This document shows, one piece after another, positions 1 to 48,604 of a stretch of DNA of 64,000 nucleotides. A model generated the notes under the pieces. The model was not told the origin of the DNA. It did not search any database and was given only the letters and a program-made list of their open reading frames with translations. A program made the position numbers and the translations under genes. The stretch's first letter is position 1. Each line of letters opens with the position of its first letter. Source of the stretch: Cheiracanthium punctorium (lineage: Eukaryota > Arthropoda > Arachnida > Araneae > Cheiracanthiidae); contig JAWZYV010000771.1 of assembly GCA_038373885.1 (NCBI GenBank), positions 868,001-932,000 on the forward strand, written 5' to 3'.

Positions 1-275
1 TGTTGCTACGTAAAAATGTATCTTGTTGTATAGCTAGTGGATAAGACACTGAACATTGTACATGGCTGAAATGTGAAGGTTCTGGGTTTGGGCCCATCAC
101 TCGGCTGCTGATCTAACGGTCTGGAGTTTGGTCAGTTTTCTCTAGATGTAACGTGAATTCTTCTTAGTACCCTATGGAAAGTCTTCCAACCAAGGCAGAT
201 AACCCATGTGTAGTTTTTCTTATAACAACACAAACAAACATCTAGTGGTTTTTTTTTTTTTTTTTTTTTTTTTGT
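1..275 (+). mobile_element. tRNA-derived SINE, probably cut by the window edge
   Basis: A pol III A-box-like stretch (TAGCTAGTGG, about 32-41) is followed at tRNA-like distance by a B-box-like stretch (GGTTCTGGGTTTG, about 79-91). A non-tRNA body follows and a long T tract begins near 247. The B box departs from the GGTTCRANNCC consensus, so this is an old copy. No cloverleaf can be drawn convincingly, which argues against a working tRNA gene. Confidence 0.4.
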
Positions 276-863
276 AAATTGAAACATAGATCAAAGTGAA
301 AAAAAATCATGAAACAATGCTACAAAATTATTCAAAATTGTGTTGTAATCAGCTTAAACAATAAAAAATTAAAATAATAAAGTATCTGCAGCCATTGTAA
401 AGACGTCTTTTCTTGGAAGAGCAAGGCTAATTCAGCTTACTTAACATGCACCATTCTAAAACAAATCCTGTAGTACACTTTTAAATAATAAAATTAACTT
501 CATTAACATTATGAGCTAACTAAATACACAATAAAACTTCATGAAATACTTATAAATGCACTACAAAAGCTAAAATACATATATTAAAAAAAATATGGAA
601 CAACATATATTGTCCAAAGCACCAGATAAATCTCTATAAAACATTTAAAAATTTACCATTAATAAGGTTCAAAGTAGGGTTGTCATTGCCAGTATGTCAA
701 AACACTGTAAATGTCTGTTGAGTACACAGCAAGGGGTGACAGCATCACTAGTGAAAGGGAGAAAGTGTATTTGTTAGCTATGTTATTAAGATGGGACCTT
801 CTTCCTTGATGAAAAATTCAGAAGTAAGCGAAATCAAAATTGAATTTTAATATTAAGGATAGG

Positions 864-1028
864 CAGGGGTAGACAAAGCCCAGGTGCCAGGTCGCCATGC
901 CGCCTAAAATGTTATATCTGGCACCTGACTTTTTACTTTTTTATATCTCTAGTATTTTTTTGATAACGTGCTGGCGCCTGAAAAATTGGGTCTCGCTCCT
1001 AGAAATTTTGAACTTTTGTCTACCCCTG
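864..1028. mobile_element. hAT-type miniature element (165 bp)
   Basis: The termini are inverted: CAGGGGTAGACAAAG on the left and, read from the right end inward, CAGGGGTAGACAAAA. The flanks are AGGATAGG (856-863) and AGAATAGG (1029-1036), an 8-bp duplication with one mismatch. Eight-base duplications and CAG...CTG ends are typical of hAT elements. The interior has no plausible transposase, so this is a non-autonomous copy. Confidence 0.75.
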
Positions 1029-1304
1029 AGAATAGGGATTTTTGAGATTTTCAGCACTCATTTACCTTTAAATTTATGGAGTATTTATTTAAAACTGAAT
1101 GTATTACATCCATATGCACTTGACTATATCTTGTTGGAATATTTTCAGTTGGGCTGAAAAATTTTATTTTACAGCTATTTAAAATATTTTGAAATTGCAA
1201 TGAATATAATTGAATATTAGCATAATGAAGCTTTTTATAATTGAAGAAAAGTCATTAAAGCTTAATATTAATCAAATAATCAATAATATATAAATCTTAT
1301 ATAG

Positions 1305-1884
1305 CAGAGGTTCCCAAACTGGGTGCCACGAGCGTATGTCAGGGGTGCCGTGGAGATAATCAAGAAAAGTGTTTTGGTGGAGTGTAATCAAATAATTTCC
1401 TCTGAACCGGTATCCCACAAAAAAATTTAATCCCACAAACTTATGTCAACGAGCGTATGTCAGGGTGCCGTGGAGATAATCAAGAAAAGTGTTTTGGTGG
1501 AGTATAATCAAATAATTTCCTTTGAACCTGTGCTGTATCCCCAAGAAAGTGAGCCAAGCCGATCACTAAGTGGGCTCAAGCAAAAATATTTCAGTCAATT
1601 TCAAGACTGTACTGTAGCCTCTCTTTTATAGGAGACTCCCTGAAATGGGGGTATTGTCAAAATTCTATATCCCTTTCCCAAGGGAGTACTTTCTTGATAG
1701 TTAGCCCTATAAACAAACAAACAAAAAATAATGTAAAATGCATCCAAACTGCTACATTCTAACCTTCATATTCATGTTGCTTTAAAGGAAATCTGCCGCG
1801 AAAGTTTTTAGCCTGACAAGGGAGCCGCGAAATGCTTTTAGCCTGATAAGGGTGCCGCAGGGAAAAAAAGTTTGGGAACCCCTG
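1305..1884. mobile_element. hAT-type non-autonomous element with internal duplication
   Basis: The ends are inverted: CAGAGGTTCCCAAACT at the left, CAGGGGTTCCCAAACT read inward from the right. Flanks are TTATATAG (1297-1304) and TTATGTAG (1885-1892), an 8-bp duplication with one mismatch. A block of about 120 bp starting with ACGAGCGTATGTCAGG is tandemly duplicated (first copy from 1328, second from 1449). Near 1797-1858 a 33-bp motif containing AGCCTGA.AAGGG.GCCGC is also repeated. A 62-codon open frame crosses the duplication but matches no transposase I know. Confidence 0.8.
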
Positions 1885-3031
1885 TTATGTAGTAAAATCC
1901 ATGAGTAAACAAAGTTTGTAGCTGACTGGCTGTGTAAGTTTGTAGGTTTGTGACCTCCGATCTTCTTATCCGTTTGCCTTTTGATCACATAGTGCCTAAA
2001 TGAGTGGTTGTAAACTTACCATATTTTGTATATGGCTTCATTAGGACGGGTCCTAACATATCTCTAAGCGATTTTTTAGAAATTCAAGTCAGATTTTTTT
2101 TATGTTTTGGCATTTTTGGTATTTTTTCTTGCATAATATGTAATAACCCTGGTAATTACAGCTGCAGTAAAACAATATTTTCATTATTGGAAAAAATTTC
2201 CTTTTAAAAAGTTTGTTCTGACTGTAACACAGTTTGCTGATTTTTAGGAATTTTTTAAAGAAAGATAACTTTCGACGAAAGTCTTCATTAAATAATTTTA
2301 AAAACATTGCATCTTGAATTCTATTCGTCATAACTTTTTGATATTTTGACAAATGATGGAGCATTCATTTTGCTCTTTTTAAAAAGAAAAATAGGGGGGA
2401 AAATATAAATTGAGATTTTTTTACAAATTTGTAAGTAAAAAAGGATTTTGAATAAACAACTGCTGCTTTAAGATTTTGTTTGACATTCAGGGTGTCCACC
2501 GGCAACTAAAAAGGCAACTTTTGCTACTAATTTAAAGATAAGGAGACTTTTTTAAATGAAAAATGTCTTTTTCGTACTATTTTGGAGTTTTTGCCTACTT
2601 GTATCTTATTCCAGGTGACTAATTTGAAAATAGGATTTTGCAGGGCGTCCAGAAGTCGGGAAATGTACTTGAATTTTTTCAAGTCGGGCAATAATGCTTG
2701 AAAATATACAATTTTCAGTCAGTGTCAGAAAATCTCTGTATGTGACATGACGGAGGTCGGTGTCAGTCATTGTCGAAAATTTTTGACTTTTTGTATTTTT
2801 TAAAATTTAAGTCAAATACGCATACGAATGGTTAAAGCGGAGATCTGGATAAACAGAGGCCGGTTAAGATAAGGTTTACTGTATTTGATAATTTCATTAA
2901 TATGAGATTCATGAAAGCTGTTATTTTGTGTTGTGCAGTTAAAAATGAAAAATAACAATTGCATGTCGTATGGTGAAAAATATAAAATTGCTGCTCTCCC
3001 ATGCTGCTTTTTTCAAAAACATATATGGACT

Positions 3032-3634
3032 GAAAATATCCTCATAAAGAGAATCAAAAAACTGGAACAAATCAATAACTATCAAAATCCGAAACTAAAA
3101 TTTACCAATGCCATTCCCTACTGCACCCTAAAAATCACAAATGAAGCCGCAAAGAAAAATATCAAAATCCCCATAAAACCCAATCAAAATATTTTCAAAC
3201 GCATTCGCAGTGATAAAGATAATATCAATCCTGATGAAACCGCCGGTATTTATAAACTAAGCTTTACAGACAATAGTACCAATAAACAGGGCTACTATAT
3301 TGGCATGACAAAACGAAAAATCAAAGACCGAAAAAAGGAACATCAAACTGACATTAAATTCAATAAAACCACTACTGCCCTCGCAAAAATAGCCCAGGAA
3401 CACCCCATAGAAATCAACTTTAACAATAGCCAAAAACTCGCCAATTACAAAAACAGTCATTATGCCCTAAATATGGAGGCCCTACAGATTATAATCACAG
3501 ATGGCGCTGTGAATGATATGATACATGCGCAGATCGATCCTGGGTGGAACGCCCTGCTGAGGAAGAGAGCTGGCCATTTAGAATTAAGACCTATGCTGAA
3601 GAAGGTGGTGGCCGCCACCGATAGTGCTACATAA
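3032..3634 (+). CDS. GIY-YIG endonuclease end of a Penelope-like element (partial)
   Basis: The open frame runs from 2933, but codons before 3032 are host sequence upstream of the target-site duplication, so only about 200 codons belong to the element. In order: a lysine-rich stretch, then NAIPYC, which resembles the xxPYV/IPYI block joining Penelope reverse transcriptase to its endonuclease. Next comes a KPNQNIFKRI basic patch, AGIYKL (the GIY half), GYYIGMTKRKIKDRKKEH (the YIG half with the conserved arginine region), and NMEALQIII, which supplies the conserved glutamate. No stop or frameshift interrupts the domain. In the family this nuclease nicks target DNA for retrotransposition. The reverse transcriptase is missing, so this copy cannot move itself. 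Adenine-rich codon use fits the locus and is not diagnostic. Confidence 0.8.
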   Translation, partial: ENILIKRIKKLEQINNYQNPKLKFTNAIPYCTLKITNEAAKKNIKIPIKPNQNIFKRIRSDKDNINPDETAGIYKLSFTDNSTNKQGYYIGMTKRKIKDRKKEHQTDIKFNKTTTALAKIAQEHPIEINFNNSQKLANYKNSHYALNMEALQIIITDGAVNDMIHAQIDPGWNALLRKRAGHLELRPMLKKVVAATDSAT

Positions 3635-3697
3635 CGGATTTTTACCTGTGTTACCTGGATTTTTACCTGTGGATGTGTTTTTACCTGTTTTTAAATG
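3032..3697 (+). mobile_element. 5'-truncated Penelope-like retroelement insertion
   Basis: A perfect 14-bp direct repeat AACATATATGGACT flanks the segment (3018-3031 and 3698-3711), as expected of a target-site duplication. Everything between is explained by a Penelope-like element: the end of the reverse-transcriptase linker, a GIY-YIG domain, a stop at 3632-3634 and a 63-bp tail repeating GGATTTTTACCTGTG. The insertion is strongly 5' truncated, which is common for target-primed retroelements. It sits inside an older DNA transposon. Confidence 0.8.
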
Positions 3698-4008
3698 AAC
3701 ATATATGGACTTTTCATGAGCTAGAATTCTAGGGTAGGCTCATACCAGCTAAAACCAGATAGAAGAGCTTGCTTTGGGCATCTCCTAAAACGCACTTATT
3801 GGCAGATAGATGTATCTGGTGCTTTTGTATTACTCTTATCTTGCTTTTACTTAATTTTTTTTTTATTACTACAGCTTTATAACTCACTTATTAGCAACTT
3901 ACGAAAGCAAATTTTTATTTTGTTCAGTAAATTGGTGCTGAAATTTTAATTTGAAATCACTTTTATACGACTGTTTAACATTCAAAAGAACTATAATTAT
4001 TTTCAAAG

Positions 4009-4415
4009 CTGCCCAGGTAGTGTAGTGGCTTAAGAACCATTCTATATTACGCCTTGGGTCCAGGCTCAGTTCCCGGCTTGGGTGTTGAATTGTCCGTCCC
4101 TACATAGGGGAGTTCACCTGAGATAAAGGGGGAGGGCGCCCACGATAGCAGTTTACTCACACCAGACCCCCCCCCCAGGCTTATTTATTTACTACAAAAT
4201 AAAACTTTTACAATCGCTAAAAGCATTACAAACCACCAACGGCACACAGGCCAGGCTAAAATTACTTATATAATTTAGAGTAACCCCCTACATAGGAAGT
4301 AACTCTAGCCACCTATTGGGTTCCCCCATAATAAAATGGCTTGTGGTTCATGCCTTAGTAGTGACCCAAGACTTGTGGCCAAAGCCTGCCTATTGGGAAA
4401 AAAAAAAAAATTACT
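4009..4415 (+). mobile_element. tRNA-derived SINE, family shared with 59700
   Basis: An A-box-like GGTAGTGTAGTGGCTTAAG (4016-4034) is followed by AACCATTCTA and a B-box-like GGCTCAGTTCCCGGC near 4073-4087. The body shares ordered blocks with the copy at 59700: GCTTGGG, a TGTCC-containing stretch, TAATAAAATGGC, and GCC.ATTGG near the end. It finishes in an A tract at 4400-4412. It carries an extra C-rich insert around 4140-4190 that the other copy lacks. Confidence 0.6.
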
Positions 4416-5069
4416 TTCGAACCACAAATTTCATGTAAAGTTAGAATTTTAACTTTTTGCTCATACGGTATTCGAAAAATGGGTTTTAATCTCTAGAAGT
4501 TGTCCTTGTAGTGTTTTCTCACCAGAAATGGAGAATGCGACTTTAGATGTATGGTAAAGTTTGAAACACACATATCTTCTTTTTCTGCCTGGAAGGATGA
4601 CTATCTTTCTTAGCTAGGGGTAAGGGTTTTTTGAAAAATATGGTGATCATTTTTTATACAAGGGCCCTTGGAAAATTTAGAGATGAGCCTTGAAATCCTT
4701 GAAATGTGCTTGAATTTTTACTAACAATTTTGGTGAATACCCTGCTTCAGTTTTGCTCCCTTTTCTTTTCAAAGCTACAATTAATTGTTTACCAAACATT
4801 CTAATCCTTTTTTTAATCATGCTATAAAAATAAATGCACTATATGTTCTGTTATATTACACATGAAGTTTTTTAACTTATTTTATTCATTCCTTCGGGAA
4901 TGAAGCTAAATGACATATGTTTATTTCTTAAACACAAAATCATGCAAAAATGCTACTAATTTGGCAACTAAAATTTAAAAAATGGCTACTAAACTGAACT
5001 TTTTTACATCCGTGAGGCTACTAAAGATACTATTTTTGCCTCCTGACATTGGCGGACACCCTGGACATT

Positions 5070-42600
<37,531 letters not shown>

Positions 42601-42615
42601 AAGTATTTATATATA

Positions 42616-42621
42616 AATAAA
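42616..42621 (+). terminator. RTCB polyadenylation signal
   Basis: AATAAA lies 16 bases after the stop codon and is followed by a T/G-rich stretch (GTTTTTGATTGTTACTGTTG), the usual downstream element. It implies a very short 3' UTR. Confidence 0.7.
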
Positions 42622-43671
42622 TGTTTTTGATTGTTACTGTTGTTTGATAGAATTTATTTAAATATATTTTTAGTGCTATTCAAGGCAGTTCTGCAAAATG
42701 CAATCTCAGAATTGTGAAAAGGTTCAAGATGTATTTTCCAAAATGCACTGTAGTATTTCTGCATTGTCATTAGCTGTGTATGTTGTCAGATCATCAGAAA
42801 TAGCTCCAGTTTATTCATTATAGTAAACATATTAATATGCACCAGCTCATTCATTCAGGCTCTGACAAGGGTGGGGAAAAAAAAAAAAAAATGACAGCAG
42901 AACAATACACTCTTAAAAAAAAAAATCTGAAAAATTTCCTCTGTCTTTTCATTATTGCTTTTGCCAAATCACTGTTTCAAGTAGAAAAACATGGAGGCAG
43001 GTAAAATATTTATGATCGTTTGAAAAATGGGCTGAAAAATTTTCCAAGAATGATGATGCTGACAATCTTTTAAAGTACTAAAAATGCTTTCCAGCACCGA
43101 ATGCAAGAAATGACTATGTTTTGTTGCTCCAAATTTGCAATGTATCTTGATGTTTTGTGTTTCTGATAAAGGAATTTTTATGAACTTAGCTGAACAGAGA
43201 GGGTTGTGAACTTTTGTAACTCTCGAAATCAGCATCATAGCAGAAACTATTAGCATCTGGTGCAGTCCTTCAGTTAGCCCCCCAATTCTCTCTAAATTTT
43301 GTCATTTTTTAGCTTTATTTTTCAATTTATTGAATTTTGGCATTTTGATGGTTCTTTGTGTTTAGCTTACCGCTTGAGGCAGACCATCATCTCTGCTGCC
43401 CCCCCCCCCCCCCCCCACTGAGCTTGCATGTCAGATTTCTTCAAGAGGCAAATTCCTTCTCTTCTTTCATTGATTTTGTTGCATGTTTAAATAAGTAATT
43501 CTCATATCCTCAAGCTAGCCATTCATCCCTTGGGTGGCTCAATGAAATGAGGACTAAGATTGTTTGGGAAACTAAACACAAGTCCTGCATCAGGCCAGGA
43601 CATTCGCTTTTGCACCCTATGAAGAATATGATCACTTGGAAAAAACACTCAAATTACTGGTGTTAAATGAT

Positions 43672-43786
43672 AAAGTAAATAAAAAACTTTGTAAAAAACA
43701 CACATAAGATGTTATAGGTAAGACTTACTACTTCTTCTTACCTATAACATCTTATGTGTGTTTTTACAAAGTTTTTTATTTACTTT
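43672..43786. repeat. Near-perfect 50-bp hairpin
   Basis: Left arm 43672-43722 and right arm 43737-43786 are inverted copies, differing only by one A in an A run, around a 14-base loop. No terminal duplication is obvious. It could form a very stable RNA or DNA hairpin. Confidence 0.92.
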
Positions 43787-44587
43787 AAAATGATCACTTG
43801 CTTAAGACATCATTCTTACAGTGAAGTTCTTATGTCTGACCTAGAAATGTTAGTTTTATCTTTTTCTTTTCTGCTTTAAAGTGTAAGTGAAAAAAATTAG
43901 TGAGAAAACAGCAGGAAAATATCAGAAAAGTATTGAAAGTATAGTGTTAATTTAAAACTATTGGAAGTAGTGTTAAACTTTAAAAAAGAATTCATCTTGA
44001 GATAGTTTTAGGCAGAATGGAAAATGATATTTTGGAAGAAATTACCTATTTTAAGCAATTGGTGAAAGGCATTGAATGAGGGTACTGGAAGAAAATTCAT
44101 TAATATTTCTGAAGTGTATGCTGTGTTCAAATTGGAGGTCACTAAAGGCCTGACAATACAAAACTAAAATTTGTTCCTGTTAAAAATGAGAAATTTTCCG
44201 CAATCCTTTAAGACCAAACTTGTTTTCATTTCTTAAATTTTAATTGAATTAAATATATTATAGTTGTTAAAAAGAAGTATTTAAACTTTTTGGAAATAAA
44301 GTTTGCTCATTTTTGGCTGTTGCTGTATCTCATCCACAAATCAATAAAAATGTAAGTTCTATTCCACATGATCATTTGAGCTCGGTCTTAAAAGGATGTT
44401 GAAAACTCAAGTGAAAGCTGTTCTAATTTTTTTTTTTTTTTTTTTTGCTCCAACGTGAAGGATATAAAAATATTTAGGAATTTGAGGATACTGTAATTGT
44501 AAAGGAATTGTAACTGTTTTGTGTTCTGGTTTATGCACACAGTTTTTTAATAGACTTTGGTCTAGTTCAAACTATTTACAAAACAAA

Positions 44588-44764
44588 CATCATAAAATAG
44601 TTCAAACTATTTTATGATGGTAACATTAACTGTGAAAGCAAATTAAATGCAATTGTTTCAAATTTTTGCTTTATTCAGCAATACAAAATTGTTTTAAATC
44701 CCACAAACTGTATTTCATGATCAATTAGAATAATTTTATAAGTAGATTGATCATGAAATATAGT
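44588..44764. repeat. Two further perfect or near-perfect hairpins
   Basis: CATCATAAAATAGT/ACTATTTTATGATG (44588-44619) surrounds a TCAA loop. A second hairpin has 19-bp arms with one mismatch at 44707-44725 and 44746-44764, around a 20-base loop. Confidence 0.85.
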
Positions 44765-45220
44765 TGTACTAATACTATCTGTATATTTCAGTCAGATAGA
44801 CGATACAGAGTAAATGTCAACATTGAATTCGGGCAATCTTAAACATACTCTTGGAACTGTCAAAATTATAGTGGTGTTTTGCCAACTTTCAAAAAAACAG
44901 ATCAAATTTTTATATGTCCAATAATCTAGATATGAAAGAAAATAGCTATTCATAACTACCTTTTTGTCTCATGGATAATTGTACACAAAATAAAGAAATC
45001 TAATATTTTTAATTGAAGTGGGAAGGTAACTAAATAATGTCAAAGAGTAAACATCTTTCTACTTGCTTTTTAAAATCAAAAACAGGAAACAGAAAGTAAA
45101 GCAAAACAAAATTTCTTTTTCAGTTATTCTCACGACCCTAAGTCTGTTTTGAAGAATTTTCATGAAGATATTATTTTGTGAATAATGTAATGGCTGATAC
45201 TGTTACAGTATCACAGTATG

Positions 45221-46536
45221 TAGTAGAGTGCCGTTAATCCAAGTCTTAATCTGAGCTTTGCTTAATCCAAAGTAGCGCTACCTTTCTGCTAAAAAATAAA
45301 CAACTTTCAGGGTTTCTACAGACCTGAAAAGTCAAAGAAATGAATTTTGGTCAGGGAAATGGGGAAAAAAGTCAGGAAAATAGAAGAAAAATCAGATTTA
45401 TGGCTAAATTCAACTTATTAATTGCAGTTAGACCAAAAAGTAACTTGACTTAAAAATCTTAAAAAAAAAAAGAAAAGAAAATTAGAGTTTGAAATGAAAG
45501 AGTTGGACTAGAAAAAGAAGCAATTAAAACTGAAGCAGAATCCTTGGATACTGAAATTAACATTAAAATGTAAGAAGTACAAAAATCTTAGATGTACCCA
45601 TACCTAGATTTTTTTTTATTTGCCTGGAGAGAAAAACTACCCCTTTAAAATTATTTCATCAAGTTTATTATTTTACCAGTTTTTATAGTAAATTTAAGTG
45701 AAGATTTATAAGAAAAGATGCAATTTCTGTTTTATTAACCATTTATTTTTAAGCAAACTATTTTTTGAAATCTAAACTTTATGTACTTTTATATCACTCT
45801 GTTTATTTAAAACTTAAGTTTTTGTGAGAATACTACATAGTTTAACACTACTAACTACTACATAGTTTAAATATAAGCCCATTTTAGTTTCATAAATTTT
45901 TTTCTTATTGAGTATGCTTTTAAAGATGTTGCTGTAAAAATGTATTTCTTTATATGATCTCAAAATACTTTTATTTTGATAAGTTGTAGAAATTATTTTA
46001 TTTTAACTTTCTTTTCTAAACATTGAAATAATTTTAAAATGTGTTGTATCATATATGAACAACACATTTTAAATTGTCTAATTGAAATATGCTTTAACCT
46101 TTAAATTATTATAGGGCATACTTTCATAGTGTTTTCAAATATTTAAAATATATATATTTATCATCAAATGTTTTTTTTTTTTTTTAAAAAGGTAAAATGT
46201 CTAAGTTTAAAAAAAAAAGTAACACTGGAAATAAGTGAAATATGTAGTCCACAAAAGTGCACAAGACAAAAAGTCAGGGAAACAGAAGCTTTGAAAGCTG
46301 TAGAAACCCTTACTTTAGATTCATTTTTTAAACAATAAATAAAGTGTGATTCTATCTAAAATATTTTTTTATATTTACATATCTGTGCTGGTTATTTTTT
46401 CGCTTTTTGATCTCTACACATACTGAACATAACAGATTTTTCTCTTTGATTTTATAATTCAGTCCCTATAATCCAAATTTTCAGTAATCCGAATCGGTGT
46501 CAGTCTCAATCAACTTGGATTATCGGGACTCGACTG
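45221..46536. mobile_element. Pogo-like element with hAT-like guest
   Basis: The right end reads inward CAGTCGAGTCCCGATAATCC and is followed by TA. The left end TAGTAGAGTGCCGTTAATCC aligns over 20 bp with a damaged first base. Subterminal words taatc.ga and taatccaaa occur on both sides. Most of the interior is a younger element. Confidence 0.65.
45308..46311. mobile_element. Short copy of the CAGGGTTTCTACAGACCTG element
   Basis: The left end CAGGGTTTCTACAGACCTG faces a right end GCTGTAGAAACCCT. The interior shares ordered blocks with the larger copy at 60163-62854: GTCAGGGAAATGG.., ATGTACC.ATACCTAGAT, GATGTTGCTGTAAAAATGTAT. It is an internally deleted relative, about 1.0 kb against 2.7 kb. 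The flanks give no clean duplication. Confidence 0.65.
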
Positions 46537-46585
46537 TACCTAGAATTAATTTCTTCAAATGGAAAAGACAACACTTAAACATATA

Positions 46586-47972
46586 CAGGGTGAATTTGAC
46601 ATAATCTGCCAAACAAAAATGCATGAAAGAGCAGCCTATGTGGAACATAAAACATCCTACAAACCCTGTCCTATCTCTAACCGTTTCCGAGTTATGGTGA
46701 ATAGAAGGAAATTCTGTTTTTTGTTATACTATCTGAAATAAAAAAAATTTGTGAGGTTTCTGAAAGACCTAAGTTCAAAACAAGCACATATTTAGAAAGA
46801 GCAGAAAAAATCCTATGAGGTGACACCATTTACATCAGGATATCTCTATTTTATGAGGAGTACAAGTGCTGAAACATCGGCGAAATTAAAATTCGATTTG
46901 TAGCCAAAAACTGTAACTAGCGATTCTGCAAGTTACAGTAGTTTAGCTACAACTCGTCAAATGACCCAAAAGCTGGTCCATTTCACAAGCTTTAAAATGA
47001 GCCCACAATAAAGCATATTGGTGTTCTAGATCAGGAGAAATGTAATTTTTTGTCTGCAATACATCACCAAAATCGGCATTCGATGAAATTCGCCAAATGA
47101 ATACTAGATACTGGATAAATTAGACGTACTACAAATCTGTTATTAACTACATAATGCATAGTATGTGTTTTCATCATACTAGTAGATGTGAAATTCGTCT
47201 TGGTAATATCTTTGCATATTCCTTTGTATTAAGACGTGGGAAACGTCATACTTCTTTTGTTTCCATTGTTGTATTTCTAAACTTAATAAAATGCTACTTT
47301 TCTTGTTTGGCTTTATAGTTTTTGCCATTGCATCTGACAAAACAGCAGGCTAAAGCCGGACATGATATTAAAAACAGGAAAGACCATGGCACCTCATGAA
47401 TCTCCTTATTTGACGAACGCCGATTTCGGATGCAAGTGGGATTAGACGTAGTGGACACGTCGGTAGTGTTTGGCATTCGCCAAACACTACCTTGAGCATG
47501 TCACTACTAACAGATGACTTAGCACTTCAAAATCGATTGATGATAACGATGTAGAATTTTATTATCTGCAAACAGTCACAGCACTATCTTTTCAAAATAT
47601 CTCCACTGATGACATACAAAGTTGGAGCAAGCAAATAATGAAATTTGTCATCACATCTGGTATTGCTTCAATGGAAATAGATTCACATGCCACACAAAGT
47701 AAAGATTTGAGCTCGTCCAGCATGTTGAGGTGGTTCTGGTAGACACTTTCATTAATGTGCTCCTCAGAAAATACTCGCAAGGAGTCAGATTGGCAGAGTA
47801 TGGAGGCCAATCCATTATAGAGGCTTATGATTACAGAGACATCTGTTAGCGGTTTTTGAAAGTACTACTTTGGATTGTCTTCATAAAAGTTTTACAACTT
47901 ACTCAATGAACAAACGTTTGATATTTGAGAGTTTAAACTTTGAAATCAGGATGTTATTTGCTGGGCACCCTG
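46586..47972 (-). mobile_element. Tc1/mariner-type element, decayed
   Basis: Ends CAGGGTGAATTTGAC and, inward, CAGGGTGCCCAGCAA share CAGGGTG and are flanked by TA (46584-46585, 47973-47974). A transposase remnant on the minus strand sits near the right end. The right end itself lies inside the 365-bp tandem duplication, so that duplication is younger. Confidence 0.6.
47592..47809 (-). pseudogene. Tc1/mariner-type transposase remnant
   Basis: On the minus strand from 47809 the peptide WPPYSANLTPCEYFL matches the W-P-P-Y/R-S-x-D-L-T-P-x-x-x-F-L block around the third catalytic position of arthropod mariner-like transposases. Asp is replaced by Asn in the SxxL position. The frame then shifts to NESVYQNHLNMLDELKSL and ACESISIEAI, which fits the family's vYxxxxxtldELkxxIxxAcxxI tail. 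Two frames are needed, so it is a fossil. Confidence 0.65.
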
Positions 47973-48604
47973 TATGTGTATATATGTACATACCTGCAAA
48001 CTTTTATGGATTATCCGTAAAATATACGGATTTTAGTGTTAATTTAGTGATGTACGGATATGACGAGTAATTTTACAGATGGTTTGGCAATTTTCAAAGT
48101 TCTCAATTTTTTTCTATGTAATCCCTTTTCAATCCGTTGAGAGAATATATATTTTTTCTTCAACACTCATTTATTTAAATGTCCAATGCCATAAGAGTAA
48201 AAATTAATGCCCATTATGAATTTAAATTTAATTTTTTATTTGTCTTCATAAAAGTTTTACAACTTACTCAATGAACAAACGTTTGATATTTGAGAGTTTA
48301 AACTTTGAAATCAGGATGTTATTTGCTGGGCACCCTGTATGTGTATATATGTACATACCTGCAAACTTTTATGGATTATCCGTAAAATATACGGATTTTA
48401 GTGTTAATTTAGTGATGTACGGATATGACGAGTAATTTTACAGATGGTTTGGCAATTTTCAAAGTTCTCAATTTTTTTCTATGTAATCCCTTTTCAATCC
48501 GTTGAGAGAATATATATTTTTTCTTCAACACTCATTTATTTAAATGTCCAATGCCATAAGAGTAAAAATTAATGCCCATTATGAATTTAAATTTAATTTT
48601 TTGT
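47875..48604. repeat. Perfect 365-bp tandem duplication
   Basis: Bases 47875-48239 and 48240-48604 agree at every base I compared, except at the last few bases. A diverged partial third copy of the unit's second half can be traced at about 48685-48810. Before it is a C tract of about 22 bases. Identity implies a very recent event or an assembly artefact. Confidence 0.9.

Larger units (their letters stand above)
2641..4744. mobile_element. Nested DNA element, CAGGG ends (tentative)
   Basis: The left end CAGGGCGTCCAGAAGTCGG and the right end, read inward CAGGGTATTCACCAAAATT, share a terminal CAGGG. Both have subterminal words of the type cttgaattttt/aaatgtgcttgaa in inverted orientation. I found no matching target-site duplication (GGATTTTG left, CTTCAGTT right), so the boundaries are provisional. 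A related solo stretch lies at 52257-52330 (gtccttaaattttg, gtccttgattttt). Confidence 0.4.
2488..5063. mobile_element. DNA transposon remnant, CAGGGTGTCC ends, with nested insertions
   Basis: The left end CAGGGTGTCCACCGGCAACT faces a right end that reads inward CAGGGTGTCCGCCAATGTCA. GACATT flanks both sides (2482-2487 and 5064-5069). Subterminal parts on both sides repeat the words ggcaact and gctactaa in opposite orientation, so these are two ends of one element. Most of the 2.6 kb is later insertions: a second element, a Penelope-like fragment and a SINE. No transposase is left that I can recognise. The superfamily is uncertain; a 6-bp duplication does not fit hAT cleanly. Confidence 0.6.
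42622..45220. other. Downstream flank, no gene seen
   Basis: AT-rich sequence with A, C and T homopolymers (for example the C run near 43400) and several hairpins listed separately. No coding exon or RNA gene is supported. Confidence 0.5.

Noticed and set aside
49..115. Possible functional tRNA gene near the left edge
   Set aside because: Box B is off consensus and paired acceptor or anticodon stems cannot be formed by eye; a SINE explains it better.
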